Positions 17,278 through 26,578 of a stretch of 64,000 nucleotides of DNA are shown one piece after another; the first letter of the stretch is position 1, and each line of letters begins with the position of its first letter. The notes below the pieces were generated by a model. That model was not told where the DNA came from. It made no database searches and worked only from the letters and a program-made list of their open reading frames with translations. The stretch is from the NCBI RefSeq assembly GCF_019704555.1, contig NZ_AP024745.1, forward strand, positions 4,968,501-5,032,500, written 5' to 3'. This DNA is from Actinoplanes sp. L3-i22. GTDB lineage: Bacteria > Actinomycetota > Actinomycetes > Mycobacteriales > Micromonosporaceae. A program made the translations under genes and the position numbers.

Positions 17278-18389
17278 CGTGGCTCGTCCCTGGTGGGCCG
17301 GCGCCGTGGCTCGGCCGTGGCCAGCCTCGGCTTCTTCGGGTACCGCCGGGGCATGTCGTGCAGGTAGCGGCTGCGGGCCTGGGTGAGCAGGCCCGGCAGG
17401 AACTCCGCGAGGGCCCCGGCGTGATCGGCGACCGGCAGGGCCGATCCGGCGCCGAGCGCATCGAGACGGGCCCGCAGTTGCCGCGCCTCGGCCGGCCGGT
17501 CGCGGTCGGCGATCACCAGGGGGAGCACCCACCGGGGCAGCGCGCGCAGCACGCCGGCGAGCTGCTCGCGCCGGTCCGGGTCCGCGGCCAGTCCCGCGTC
17601 GATCAACAGGACCGCGGGCCGGCGCTGCCAGAGCCGCACCGCGCCCGGCATGGTCACCACGGCGGCCGTGAGGTCCAGCCGCCGGGCCACGCCCCGGGCG
17701 TGCTCGGCGATCGAGTCGTGCGGCGCGCCCGAGTACGGCGCCCACTGCTCCGCGGTGGTGCCGGCGGCCGGGTGGACCGCGATCAGCACGGCCGCGCCGG
17801 CCGGGCCGACCGGGCTGTCCGCCGCGACCTCGGGCACCTCCGAGGGGCCGATCGGCGCGCGCTCGGCGGTCCGCACGATCCGGTCCGCCACCCGGTCGAC
17901 GATGGTCCGGTACGCGTGGTCGAGCCGCCCGGCGTGACACAGCACCCCGAGCCCGAGCTCCTTGTACCGCGGGACGTCGTCGTCGAGGCCCCGCAACCCG
18001 AACTGCTCGGCGTCCTCGCCGGGCAGCCACAGCACGGGTTTGATCCGATCGGCCGGATCGGCGTGGGCCAGCTCCACGCGTTTGGCGAAGCAGCGGCGCT
18101 CCCACGCGGTCCAGTCGCTGCGGGCGTATCGCGCCGAGCACAGCGGCACGAGCACCTCGGCCCGGCCGAGTCCACGGCGGACCGCGGCCCGCTCGTCGGC
18201 GCCCGGATCGAGCACGCCGTCGTAGAGGCCGACCTGCGGCGAGCCGCCGCGGGCCAGCCGTCCCACCGATGCGGACAGGTCGGTGAAGAACGTGTGGACC
18301 AGGCCGTCGCGGCGCTCGAACGGCCGGCCGAACGCCGGTGGGACCTTCGCGTAGCTGAGGTAGAAGTACAGACTTCCGGGCGGGACCAT
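17274..18389 (-). CDS. fxsC: TIR-like protein FxsC
   Basis: A 371-aa protein. I prefer the ATG at 18389 because GGAAGG sits 9 nt upstream; a GTG at 18398 would directly abut that site. The N-terminal third is TIR-like: YFYLSYAKVPP, then GLYDGVLDPGADERAA, RGLGRAEVLVPLCSARYARSDWTAWERRCF and KPVLWLP, matching the FxsC subfamily. A second Rossmann-like region occupies about 185-330 (AAVLIAVHPAAG, AVLLIDAGLAADPDRR). The last 50 residues are basic. It is translationally coupled to fxsT (ATGA overlap). FxsC and FxsT are thought to act together; the biochemical role is not established. The upstream flank is occupied by a TnpB-like pseudogene. Confidence 0.82.
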   Translation of the reverse strand: MVPPGSLYFYLSYAKVPPAFGRPFERRDGLVHTFFTDLSASVGRLARGGSPQVGLYDGVLDPGADERAAVRRGLGRAEVLVPLCSARYARSDWTAWERRCFAKRVELAHADPADRIKPVLWLPGEDAEQFGLRGLDDDVPRYKELGLGVLCHAGRLDHAYRTIVDRVADRIVRTAERAPIGPSEVPEVAADSPVGPAGAAVLIAVHPAAGTTAEQWAPYSGAPHDSIAEHARGVARRLDLTAAVVTMPGAVRLWQRRPAVLLIDAGLAADPDRREQLAGVLRALPRWVLPLVIADRDRPAEARQLRARLDALGAGSALPVADHAGALAEFLPGLLTQARSRYLHDMPRRYPKKPRLATAEPRRRPTRDEPR

Positions 18390-18419
18390 CGGGCGCACCC
18401 TTCCTGCAGGTACCGTTCC

Positions 18420-20085
18420 TCAGCGTATCGGCCATAGTTGGTCAATGCGTCGGTCCCGACCGGGGGTCGGGGGCCTCGCGAGCGGTCTTCGAGGCCGGGG
18501 AACGCCGGGGTTTCTGGTCGGGGCCGGGCGCGTCTTGTCCACGGGTGTGGTGCGTGCCGTCTCGACCGGGCCGTGTTGTTCCCTGACGCCCGTGGTGTGG
18601 GGTGCGGCCTGGCCGGTAGTTTCCCGGGCACGATCCGCTGGTCGTGTCCGGGTGACACCTGACCGTCGCCGCGCCGTGAAGCCGTGGGCGCGTCGTGCGA
18701 TCACCACCGCGGCGGCGTGATGCCGGGTCGCGGTGGGAGTCTTGCTGGTGAGGGCGGGTTTCCAGTGCTGGCCGCCCCATTTGGAGGTGTATGCGGGGTC
18801 GACGGCGATCACTGCGATCCCGGCGGTGGAGGCCATGCCGGCGAGACGGTCCCGGAACTGTGCGGTGGGGATCCCTGCGACCGTGCGCCGGAACCGCTTG
18901 CCGCGCACCGCGGCCGAGGGTCTCCCGGCCGGTGGCACGGGCGTCGGCGAAGCCCAGGTTCTCGACCGCGATCGCCGGGCAGCCGTGCAGGTGCGCAAGG
19001 TGCAGGGCGTGGCTGATCGCGGCGCGCAGCCGTCCGTCACGCTGTGAAGCCGGGCCGGAAAGGTCGAGCGGGATGGTGATCGGGGCGCCGACCGGGTTGC
19101 CGTGCGCGTCGATGACATGCGCGGCGAGATGATCCGCGTTCAGGTCGATACCCAGCAACCTGCCGCCGGCGAGCGCGTCCAGGCCGGGCGTGTAGGCCGG
19201 AACTGTCCAGGACGCGTCCAGGTACCAGCGGCCCCGCACCGCATCGAAGCGGATGTCGTAACGCACCGACCGGTCGGCGGTGACCCGGTCGGCCCACTGC
19301 CCGGCCCGATGCGTGAACGCGACCGGTTCGGTGAGCCGGTATCGCCCGCGTCCGGCGTTCGCCAGATGCTTGAGCTGGGACGGGAGCGCGATCGACACGA
19401 CGCCGCCGGGCGTGACGGTGATCGTGTAGTTGCCGTGCGGGACACCGGTCTCGCCGTCGGCGGTCAGGAACATGCGGGACGCGTCCCACCGGGCCCGCCA
19501 CTGCGCCGCGGTGAGCCCGGCGCTGCCGAGCCGGTGGCGGGTCTTGGCCAGCCGCCGTCCGCCCGCAACGATCGCCGGACGACCATCGGCCAACCGATCT
19601 CGGGCGGCGGTGTGGCGGGCGGCCACGGCTTGGCGGCGCTGTTGCTTGGCGGCCCGCTCGCGGCGGCTGGCATAACCGAATGTCCGGCCGGCCCGGCCGC
19701 CGACCGGGGCGCCGATCCGCCCCTCCAGGACGGTCAGGGCCTTGCTCAGGCTCGACACGTCGGCTTTGAGAGCCCGCATGCCGAGTTGGTATTGGTCTTC
19801 GGCGGTCCGGGTGATCGAGCCGGCCCACCGGGAGGTCGTGACCGCGGTCAACTCCCGCTTACGTCGCGCGCGCTGGGCGTCCTTGCCGGACACGTTGCCG
19901 AGCCGGACACGCCTGGCCAGATCAGCCCGGTACAGCCCACCGAGGAAGGCTCCGACCTGTGCCAGGACAGCAGCCTCGCCGGTGCTGGGCCGCAGCCTAG
20001 TCCGGATGCGGGTGCCCGTAGGCGGGGCGACGACGAACGGCGCCGCGATCGGCCGCAACGCCTTCCTCCGCCGCTTCGCCTTCAC
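18420..20085 (-). pseudogene. TnpB-like (IS200/IS605 OrfB-related) gene, frameshifted
   Basis: The first frame (GTG at 20085) encodes a TnpB-related protein: a basic helical N-terminus, a beta-rich domain (residues about 210-290, YTITVTPGGVVSIALP) and the start of a RuvC-like nuclease with GIDLNADHLAAHVID (first catalytic Asp) and CPAIAVENLGFAD (Glu). Near 18910 the reading must shift by one base (after ETLGRG). The continuation, GKRFRRTVAGIPTAQFRDRL and VDPAYTSKWGGQHW, lies in the frame ending at 18420. The usual zinc-finger cysteines are absent. Where the third catalytic Asp is expected there is TRHHAAAVV, so the protein may be nuclease-deficient even apart from the frameshift. Element ends cannot be placed. 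Its 3' end stops 30 bp before fxsC. Confidence 0.7.
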
Positions 20086-20202
20086 CCGGCGAATAGTACA
20101 TCCGTTCGACGGCGGCCAACAATGACCAACAACCTGGTAAGCAGTTTGGGAACCCGTGCATCGTAGAGAGCCGTCACGATGCGTGTCGACACCCGGACGG
20201 GT

Positions 20203-23200
20203 TCACCCGGCGATCTGGTCGAGGACCGCGGTGTACCGGATCCGCCGGTCCGGCCGGGCGTGGGCGGCCGCCCGGGTGAGCGCCGGAACCGCCGCCGGTC
20301 CGAACCGGACGAGCCCGTCCGCGGCGGCCCGCCGCACCGTGACGTGCGAATGCCCGAGCAACTCGACCATCGCCGCGATCGCCGGCCGATACCCGGCATG
20401 GCTGAGCGTGTTGATCGCCGACCGGACCACACCGGGCTCGGGATCGTCGAGCAGCACCACGGTGTGCCCCAGATAGGTGGCCCGGCTCAGCGCCCGCCGC
20501 CCGATGCGATGCGCGTGCAGCCGCACCCGCGCCTGCGGATGCTCCAGCAGCCCGGCCAGCAACTTCTCCAGTTCCGGATCGTCCGGACAGGTCTCGGCGA
20601 ACAGCGTCAGCGCCCGCCGCACCTGCTCGGCCCGACCGGTTCGGATCAGCTCGACCAGCTCCTGCCGCGACGGCCCGCCGGCGGCCGGCGCCGGCCGCTC
20701 CCGCAGCGCCGCCAGCGCGGCGGCGTCCTCGGCTGCAGCGCCCGGATCGCGTAGCGGCCCGTCCACCAGCACCAGCGGATCCTCGCGCCCCTCGGCCCGC
20801 AGCCGCCGGGAGAGCTCGGTCAACGCCGGCGTACGCAGCAGCGGCCGCCCGGCCAGCAGATCGAGGAACCCCCAGGCCCCGGCGTCGAGCCGCTCGCGCA
20901 GATTCTCGGCCAGCGCGTCGGCGGATCCGGGAGACCCGCGCAGCGCGCGCCCGGCGGCCGCCCGGGTGCGGGCGTCATCGTGCTCCCACCACTGCAGCAG
21001 CGCCGGCACAAGCCGTTGAAAGGCCGCCGCGTCGAGCTGCCACGCCAGCCGAGCTGTCCGTTCCGGATCGGCGCCGGCCTCGATGAAGTCCACCGTGCCG
21101 GTGATCGTCACATCGACCCGCCCGTGCAGGAACGCGTGCACCACGGCCTGCCGGATCTCCGGCTCGGGCCACTCCAGCAACGCCACGGCCGCGGCATCGC
21201 GCCGGCTCGCGTCCGCCGATTCCAGAAGAGCCAGCAGACGTGCGCGCTGGGCCGCCGACCGCGGTTGATCCAGGTCACCGTCGTGCGGCTGCCGGGCAAC
21301 CTCGGCGGGGCGTCGCGCGCTCTCGGCGATCGTCCATCGTGGCGCGTCGATCGGCTGCAGGGCCTCCATCCAGTCGAGCAGCACGCCGCGAACATCCTGA
21401 CCCGCCGCCGGGAACACCGCGATCAGCGCGTTGAGTCGCGCCGCCGAGGCCACCGTGCGATCACCATCAAAAGACCGAAATTCCTTGATTTGGTACGTCG
21501 TGCGCACCGCCGCCTCGACCGCGACCCGCCACGCCGCGTCCTCGTCCGGCCCGGGCTCGAACGCCTCCCGCAGCAGAGCCGTCTCGGCGAGCCACGGATC
21601 AGGCCCCAGCCGCGCCGCGGCGAGCGCCTGCTCCACGTCCGTACGAGTCAGAATCGCACCGCACCGCCGAAGCAGCGCCAGCGGCGAGCGCCGCCCGCCC
21701 GCGCTCGGCGCCAGCCCCCGGATCCGCGCGGCCACCTCCAGCGCCCGCGCCGCTTCCATGGCCGGCACGACCGCCTCCAGCACCGCGAACAGCTCGTCGC
21801 GCTCACCCGCCAGCCCGTCGACCAGCGCGGGGACCGCCCGCCCGAACGCGTCGACCTCGCCGGCCGACCACGGCGCGGGGCAGATCCGCAGCGCCAGCCG
21901 CAGCGCGCCCGTCCGGACCTCCGGCACCAGCGTGGCCAGCCGGAGCCACCCGGCCAGCGTCGGCCGCAGCCGGTCGAGCTGCCCGGCGCCCAGCGACGCG
22001 CTGCGGTCCAGGATCCGCCGGGCGATCCCGTCGTCCCAGTCGTCGAGCGTGAGCAGGTCGATGTCGTCGTCGCCGGGGGTCACGGCCGGCCCGGCCGGCG
22101 CCGCGATCCCGTGCGCCGCCAGCTGCGCCGCCAGGTCCTCGACCGTCCCGGCGCCCAGTGGCACCCGGCCCGCGGCGACCAGCTCCAGCAGCATCGGCGC
22201 GACCGGCGAGCCCTGCTCGGCCAGGGCGCCGACCGCGCGCGCCGACAGCGCGTGCCCGAGCCCGTCGAGCAGCAGCTCGCGCGTCCGGTCGTCGCCGGCC
22301 CGCTCCGCCGCCGCGAGCACGGTCGCCGGGTAGGCGGTGCCCAGGACGGCCCGCAACGCCTCGACCAGGGTGGCCCGCAGGCCCGGGTTGTCGTGGTGGC
22401 CGAGCCAGAACAGCAGCGCGGGCACCGCGGCCGGCGTGCCGGCCCGCACGAGCGCCGCGGCGGCGGTCTTCTTGACGTTCATCACCGGGTGTTGCAGGCA
22501 CGCCGCGATCGCCGGGGCGGCCCACCGGGCCCGCAGCTCGCCCAGCGCGAGCAGCGCCGACCGGACGGTCTGCGGGTCCGGCGCGGTGGTCAGCGCGATC
22601 AGGCTCGCCGAGAGCGCCTCGGCGTCGTCGCCGGTGAGCACGGCGATGACGTGCTTGCGGACGTGCGGGTCGGGGTGCCGCAGCAGCCGGTGCACGCGGG
22701 CGCGGGTGCCGGGGTACGGGGCTTCGCGCAGCAGCGCCAGCAGCACGGCCCGTTCCGGGTCGGACAGATCGGGGCGGTCGAGCAGGTCCAGCGCGATCGT
22801 CGCGACCAGCGCGTGCCCGGCGGCGTCCGCGCTGCTCGCCGCGCGCAGGCAGAACGGCCGCAGCTTGCCGCGCTCGTGCAAGCGGGCACCGAGCGCGTGC
22901 ACGGCGGCCACCACCTCGCCGGGCACGGCGGGTTCGCCCGGTTCGGTCCGTACCGTCACATCGGCCGTGACGCGCAGCAGGAGATCGGCGATGGCCGGCA
23001 GCACCGTCGCGTCGCCGTTGCGGGCCAGCCGGATCAGCGTCCGCACCGCGTCGCCGGGATCGGCCCCGGCCCCGGCCCGGGCCGGTTCGCCGCGGTCGAC
23101 ACCGGCGCTGAGCAGGGCCAGTTCGTCGCGGTCGGGTCCGCCGAGGTCGCTCCGGATCCGGCGCGGCACGTCGCGCGGGTCGAGCCGGGCCAGGATCGCG

Positions 23201-24618
23201 CGCCGCAGGCCGGGCTCGTCGGCGAGATGCCAGAGCAGTTCGAGCGCGCGATGGCGCACCGGACGCAGATGCGCCGCGACGCCATCACCGGCCGGGCCCA
23301 GTCCGAGCCCGTCCCGGAGCACGGTCACAGTCGGCGCACCGCCGATGGCTTCGAGCGCGTCCAGCGCCGCCGCGGGCGCCCGGGGCAGCAGGTCGAGAAC
23401 CGCGGTTTCCGCCGGCTGGTAGCCCAGCGTACGGATCGCGGCCAGGAGGACCTCGGGACGCGAGGCCGAGGGCAGCAGCCGGGTGACGGCGTCACCCACC
23501 GCGAGGTCGTCGCTGCCCTGCTGGGCGAGAGCGACCAGCAGCGCCAGCCGCCGCGGCCACCCCGGATCGTCGGCTTCCCCGCTCACCAGCGCGTCGAACG
23601 CCTGGTGCCGGCAGGTGAACAGGATCGTGGCGACCCGCGCCGCGTCGATCGTGTGGTCGGCGAGCGCCAGGGCCACCACGGCGGCCGCGTCGTCACCGCC
23701 GGGGAACAGCCCGCGCCGGTGCATCGCCCGCAGGCAGTCGACCGCGGCCGCGCCCAACAGCAGCGGGTCGGCGTTCGCGGTCGCGATCAGCTCCGGGAGG
23801 TGCTCGCGCCCGGCCAGCTCGCCCAGCGCCCGCAGCGCCGCCTGCCGCGCCCGTGGCGGCCGGGCCTCGTCGGCGAGGATGTCCCGCAGCAGCTCCGGGT
23901 GCCCGTGCCGGGCCGCGACCGCGATCACGTCGTCGACGGCCGGCAGGCGCTCGCGGGGGATCGGCGTCACCGCGGCCCAGGGCTCGGCCAGCTCACGCAG
24001 CGCGGCGGCGGCGCTCGGGCCGTCGAGCAGCTCGACCAGGTGCTCGCGGGCCCGGCCCGGGGCCAGCAGCGCGCCGTGCACCCCCTCCCGGATCAGGCGC
24101 ACCGCGGCTTCCCGCAGCACCGGATCCCCACTGGCGGCCAGCTCACGCACCAGTTCCTCGGGCCGGACCGCGTCCGCGGCGGTGATCGACTCGACGGCCT
24201 GGTAGAGCAGCTCACCGGCCGGTTCGTGCCGTACGGTCGCCGGCTCGTTGCGGAGCTCGGTGCGCAGCCAGGCGATCCGCACCCGGGCCGGCAGGCCGGC
24301 GGTCCGCCACCGCGGCCGGGCGGCGTAGCGCCAGAGCCGGTGACAGAGCTCGGCCAGCAGCAGCGCGGTCTCCGGCGGCCCGTCCGGGGTCCGCGGCAGC
24401 AGCTCGGCCAGTTCGGCGAGCTCGGCCGGGTCGGCCCGGTGCGCCGAGAGCCGCGCGTCGAGGCGGTCCAGGCCCAGGTGCCGCAGCCGCGGATCCGCGT
24501 GGCGGACCAGCAGCCGCAGCACCGCCGGCGTGCACCTGCCGGCGCCGAGGTGGGCGCTGAGCCAGTCGAGGTCGGCACGGTGCACGGCCGCCCGGACCGG
24601 CCCGCTCACCGGTGTCAT
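20203..24618 (-). CDS. Giant HEAT-repeat protein
   Basis: A 1471-aa protein made almost wholly of helical pairs. The start is the ATG at 24618 after a modest GAAGGG site; the reading frame is open further upstream, but that part has no gene-like composition. Repeats of about 30 residues with the PBS-lyase/HEAT pattern recur along the whole length, for example DPVLREAAVRLIREG, HPVMNVKKTAAAALVRAGTP, DPHVRKHVIAVLTGDD and HPQARVRLHAHRIG, ending with HSHVTVRRAAADGLVRFGP. There is no enzyme domain, signal peptide or membrane segment, so it is most likely a large protein-interaction scaffold. It is divergent from the DosS-like kinase with a 220-bp intergenic region. No DosR-type box is evident in front of it. 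Confidence 0.8.
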   Translation of the reverse strand: MTPVSGPVRAAVHRADLDWLSAHLGAGRCTPAVLRLLVRHADPRLRHLGLDRLDARLSAHRADPAELAELAELLPRTPDGPPETALLLAELCHRLWRYAARPRWRTAGLPARVRIAWLRTELRNEPATVRHEPAGELLYQAVESITAADAVRPEELVRELAASGDPVLREAAVRLIREGVHGALLAPGRAREHLVELLDGPSAAAALRELAEPWAAVTPIPRERLPAVDDVIAVAARHGHPELLRDILADEARPPRARQAALRALGELAGREHLPELIATANADPLLLGAAAVDCLRAMHRRGLFPGGDDAAAVVALALADHTIDAARVATILFTCRHQAFDALVSGEADDPGWPRRLALLVALAQQGSDDLAVGDAVTRLLPSASRPEVLLAAIRTLGYQPAETAVLDLLPRAPAAALDALEAIGGAPTVTVLRDGLGLGPAGDGVAAHLRPVRHRALELLWHLADEPGLRRAILARLDPRDVPRRIRSDLGGPDRDELALLSAGVDRGEPARAGAGADPGDAVRTLIRLARNGDATVLPAIADLLLRVTADVTVRTEPGEPAVPGEVVAAVHALGARLHERGKLRPFCLRAASSADAAGHALVATIALDLLDRPDLSDPERAVLLALLREAPYPGTRARVHRLLRHPDPHVRKHVIAVLTGDDAEALSASLIALTTAPDPQTVRSALLALGELRARWAAPAIAACLQHPVMNVKKTAAAALVRAGTPAAVPALLFWLGHHDNPGLRATLVEALRAVLGTAYPATVLAAAERAGDDRTRELLLDGLGHALSARAVGALAEQGSPVAPMLLELVAAGRVPLGAGTVEDLAAQLAAHGIAAPAGPAVTPGDDDIDLLTLDDWDDGIARRILDRSASLGAGQLDRLRPTLAGWLRLATLVPEVRTGALRLALRICPAPWSAGEVDAFGRAVPALVDGLAGERDELFAVLEAVVPAMEAARALEVAARIRGLAPSAGGRRSPLALLRRCGAILTRTDVEQALAAARLGPDPWLAETALLREAFEPGPDEDAAWRVAVEAAVRTTYQIKEFRSFDGDRTVASAARLNALIAVFPAAGQDVRGVLLDWMEALQPIDAPRWTIAESARRPAEVARQPHDGDLDQPRSAAQRARLLALLESADASRRDAAAVALLEWPEPEIRQAVVHAFLHGRVDVTITGTVDFIEAGADPERTARLAWQLDAAAFQRLVPALLQWWEHDDARTRAAAGRALRGSPGSADALAENLRERLDAGAWGFLDLLAGRPLLRTPALTELSRRLRAEGREDPLVLVDGPLRDPGAAAEDAAALAALRERPAPAAGGPSRQELVELIRTGRAEQVRRALTLFAETCPDDPELEKLLAGLLEHPQARVRLHAHRIGRRALSRATYLGHTVVLLDDPEPGVVRSAINTLSHAGYRPAIAAMVELLGHSHVTVRRAAADGLVRFGPAAVPALTRAAAHARPDRRIRYTAVLDQIAG

Positions 24619-24838
24619 CGGAGCCCTTCGACCGGCCGGGTGGCGAGCTTCGTGGGCAGTGCAGCAACCATGTCCGGCACCGTACCGTCCGTCGCGCCGC
24701 GGCCGCGCCCGTAGGCGTTCCAGCCGGCGATCGACGCGATGCCGGCCCCGCCGACCGGGCCTGTCGTCGATGGCCGTTGCTGGCTTACTCTGTGCACAGC
24801 CGTCACCGCGGCGGTGCAAGCTTGCCGGAAGGGTCCTC

Positions 24839-26578
24839 ATGTCGGCCGATGAGCGGGACCAACCGGGGGAGCCCGCCGAGGCGGCTTCCCGGCTCACGTT
24901 TCCGGATCTGCCTCGCCTGGAGCTGGACCAGCTGCTGAGTCAGCTGGTCGGCCGGGCCGAGGAGGTGATGGCCACACAAGGCCGGCTGCGCGGCCTGCTG
25001 CGGGCGAACCGGTTGATCGTCGGTGAGCTGAAACTGCCCGTGGTGCTGCAGCATGTCGCCGAGGCCGCCCGGGAGCTGGTCGGCGCCCGCTACGCGGCGC
25101 TGGGCATCATCGCCCCGGGCGGGGGGCTGAGTGAGTTCGTGCACGTCGGCATGCCGGACGACGCGGTCGACCGGATCGGGCATCTCCCGCACGGCAAGGG
25201 CCTGCTCGGCGCGCTGATCGACGATCCGCGGCCGATCCGGTTGCGCCGCATCGCCGACGACGCCCGGTCCTCGGGTTTTCCGTCCGGGCATCCGCCGATG
25301 GACAGCTTCCTCGGCGTGCCGATCGAGATCCGCGGAACGGTCTTCGGCAACCTGTACCTGGCCGAGAGCGACAAGGGCGAGTTCAGCCAGGAGGACGAGG
25401 AACTGGTCCGCGCGTTGGCGGCGACCGCGGCGGTAGCGATCGAGAACGCCCGGCTGTATGAGTTCGCGCGGGGCCGCGGCGAGTGGTTGCAGGCCTCCGC
25501 GGCGATCACCGCGGAGCTGCTGGCCGCCGACGACCAGGAGGGCACGGCGCTGCGTCTGATCGCCGACCGCAGCCGCGAGCTGGCCCGGGCCGACCTCGTG
25601 GTCGTGGTGCTGCCGGTGCCCTCCGGGGATGCGCTGGGTATCGAGGTGGCCGTCGGCGACGGCGCCGACGGCCTGGTCGGCCGGGTGCTGCCGATGGACG
25701 GTTCACTGAGCGGCAAGGTCTACCGGGAAGGGGAGCCGCTACGGCTGAACGAGCCGCACGAAGCCGGCATCAGTCCGGCGCCGGTCGGCGCCCTGGACGT
25801 GGGACCGACCATGATGCTGCCGCTGCGCGGCCCGTCGCGGGTGCTCGGCGTGCTCGGCGCGTTCCGCCGCCGCGGGTCGGCCGGCTTCGCCGCCGAGGAG
25901 CTCGAGATGGCCGGCAGTTTCGCCGCGCAGGCCGCGGTCGCCATCGAGCTGTCCGAGGGCCGGGCGGAGCAGCAGCGCGCCGCGATGCTCGACGATCGCG
26001 AGCGGATCGCCGCCGACCTGCACGACCACGTCATCCAGAAACTGTTCGCCGCCGGCCTGTCGCTGCAGACGGTCGCCGCCCGGGTCGGGCCGGGCGCCGC
26101 CGGCGACCGCATCGGCACGGTCATCGACGAGCTCGACGACACCATCGGCCAGATCCGCACCACGATCTTCGCGTTGCAGCAGAGCCGGCGCCACGACGCC
26201 GGCACCACCCGGTCCCGGCTGCTGGAGCTGGTCGTCCAGTCCCGCGATACGCTCGGGTTCGAGCCGTCGCTGCGGTTCTCCGGCCTGCTCGACACGGTTC
26301 GCGGTGAGCTGGTCGACGACCTGGTGGCGGTCCTGCGCGAGGCGCTGTCCAACGTCTCCCGGCATGCCAGGGCGCGTTCGGTGGAGGTGACCGTTGCCGC
26401 CGCCGACGGGTGGCTGACCCTGCAGGTGTGCGACGACGGCATCGGATACGCCGCCAACGGCCGCAGCAGCGGGCTGGCCAACCTCCGGCAGCGGGCCGAG
26501 CGTCACGGCGGCACGCTGACCGTCGAGGCCGGCGCGAACGGCGGCACCGTCCTGACCTGGTCGGTGCCCTGCTCCTGA
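24839..26578 (+). CDS. dosS: DosS/DevS-type haem GAF sensor histidine kinase
   Basis: A 579-aa soluble kinase, close to mycobacterial DosS in length and layout. Two tandem GAF domains (about 60-205 and 230-375) precede HisKA_3 and HATPase_c. The GAF-A segment GFPSGHPPMDSFLGVP contains H151, equivalent as I recall to the haem ligand H149 of M. tuberculosis DosS. The phospho-acceptor is H395 in DRERIAADLHDHVIQKLF, the same number as in DosS. The ATPase has EALSNVSRHA, CDDGIGY and SGLANLRQRAERHGG. The ATG at 24839 follows CCGGAAGGG. Haem GAF kinases of this type sense O2, NO, CO or redox state and phosphorylate a NarL-type DevR regulator. No such regulator gene is in the window. Its last 840 nt are antisense to the open frame of the aquaporin gene. 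Confidence 0.9.
   Translation: MSADERDQPGEPAEAASRLTFPDLPRLELDQLLSQLVGRAEEVMATQGRLRGLLRANRLIVGELKLPVVLQHVAEAARELVGARYAALGIIAPGGGLSEFVHVGMPDDAVDRIGHLPHGKGLLGALIDDPRPIRLRRIADDARSSGFPSGHPPMDSFLGVPIEIRGTVFGNLYLAESDKGEFSQEDEELVRALAATAAVAIENARLYEFARGRGEWLQASAAITAELLAADDQEGTALRLIADRSRELARADLVVVVLPVPSGDALGIEVAVGDGADGLVGRVLPMDGSLSGKVYREGEPLRLNEPHEAGISPAPVGALDVGPTMMLPLRGPSRVLGVLGAFRRRGSAGFAAEELEMAGSFAAQAAVAIELSEGRAEQQRAAMLDDRERIAADLHDHVIQKLFAAGLSLQTVAARVGPGAAGDRIGTVIDELDDTIGQIRTTIFALQQSRRHDAGTTRSRLLELVVQSRDTLGFEPSLRFSGLLDTVRGELVDDLVAVLREALSNVSRHARARSVEVTVAAADGWLTLQVCDDGIGYAANGRSSGLANLRQRAERHGGTLTVEAGANGGTVLTWSVPCS

Noticed and set aside
13312..17367. 1351-aa open frame on the plus strand
   Set aside because: It is the antisense of fxsT and fxsC. 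Its sequence is Arg/Gln/Val-rich without any domain, an effect of high-GC codon use.
17278..18435. FxsT start extended to 18435 (1684 aa)
   Set aside because: The extension is a shadow of fxsC in another frame; the family starts at MTTEPLGKVV, which overlaps the fxsC stop.
20980..24714. 1244-aa open frame on the plus strand
   Set aside because: Antisense of the HEAT-repeat gene; low-complexity Arg/Gln sequence and no ribosome site.
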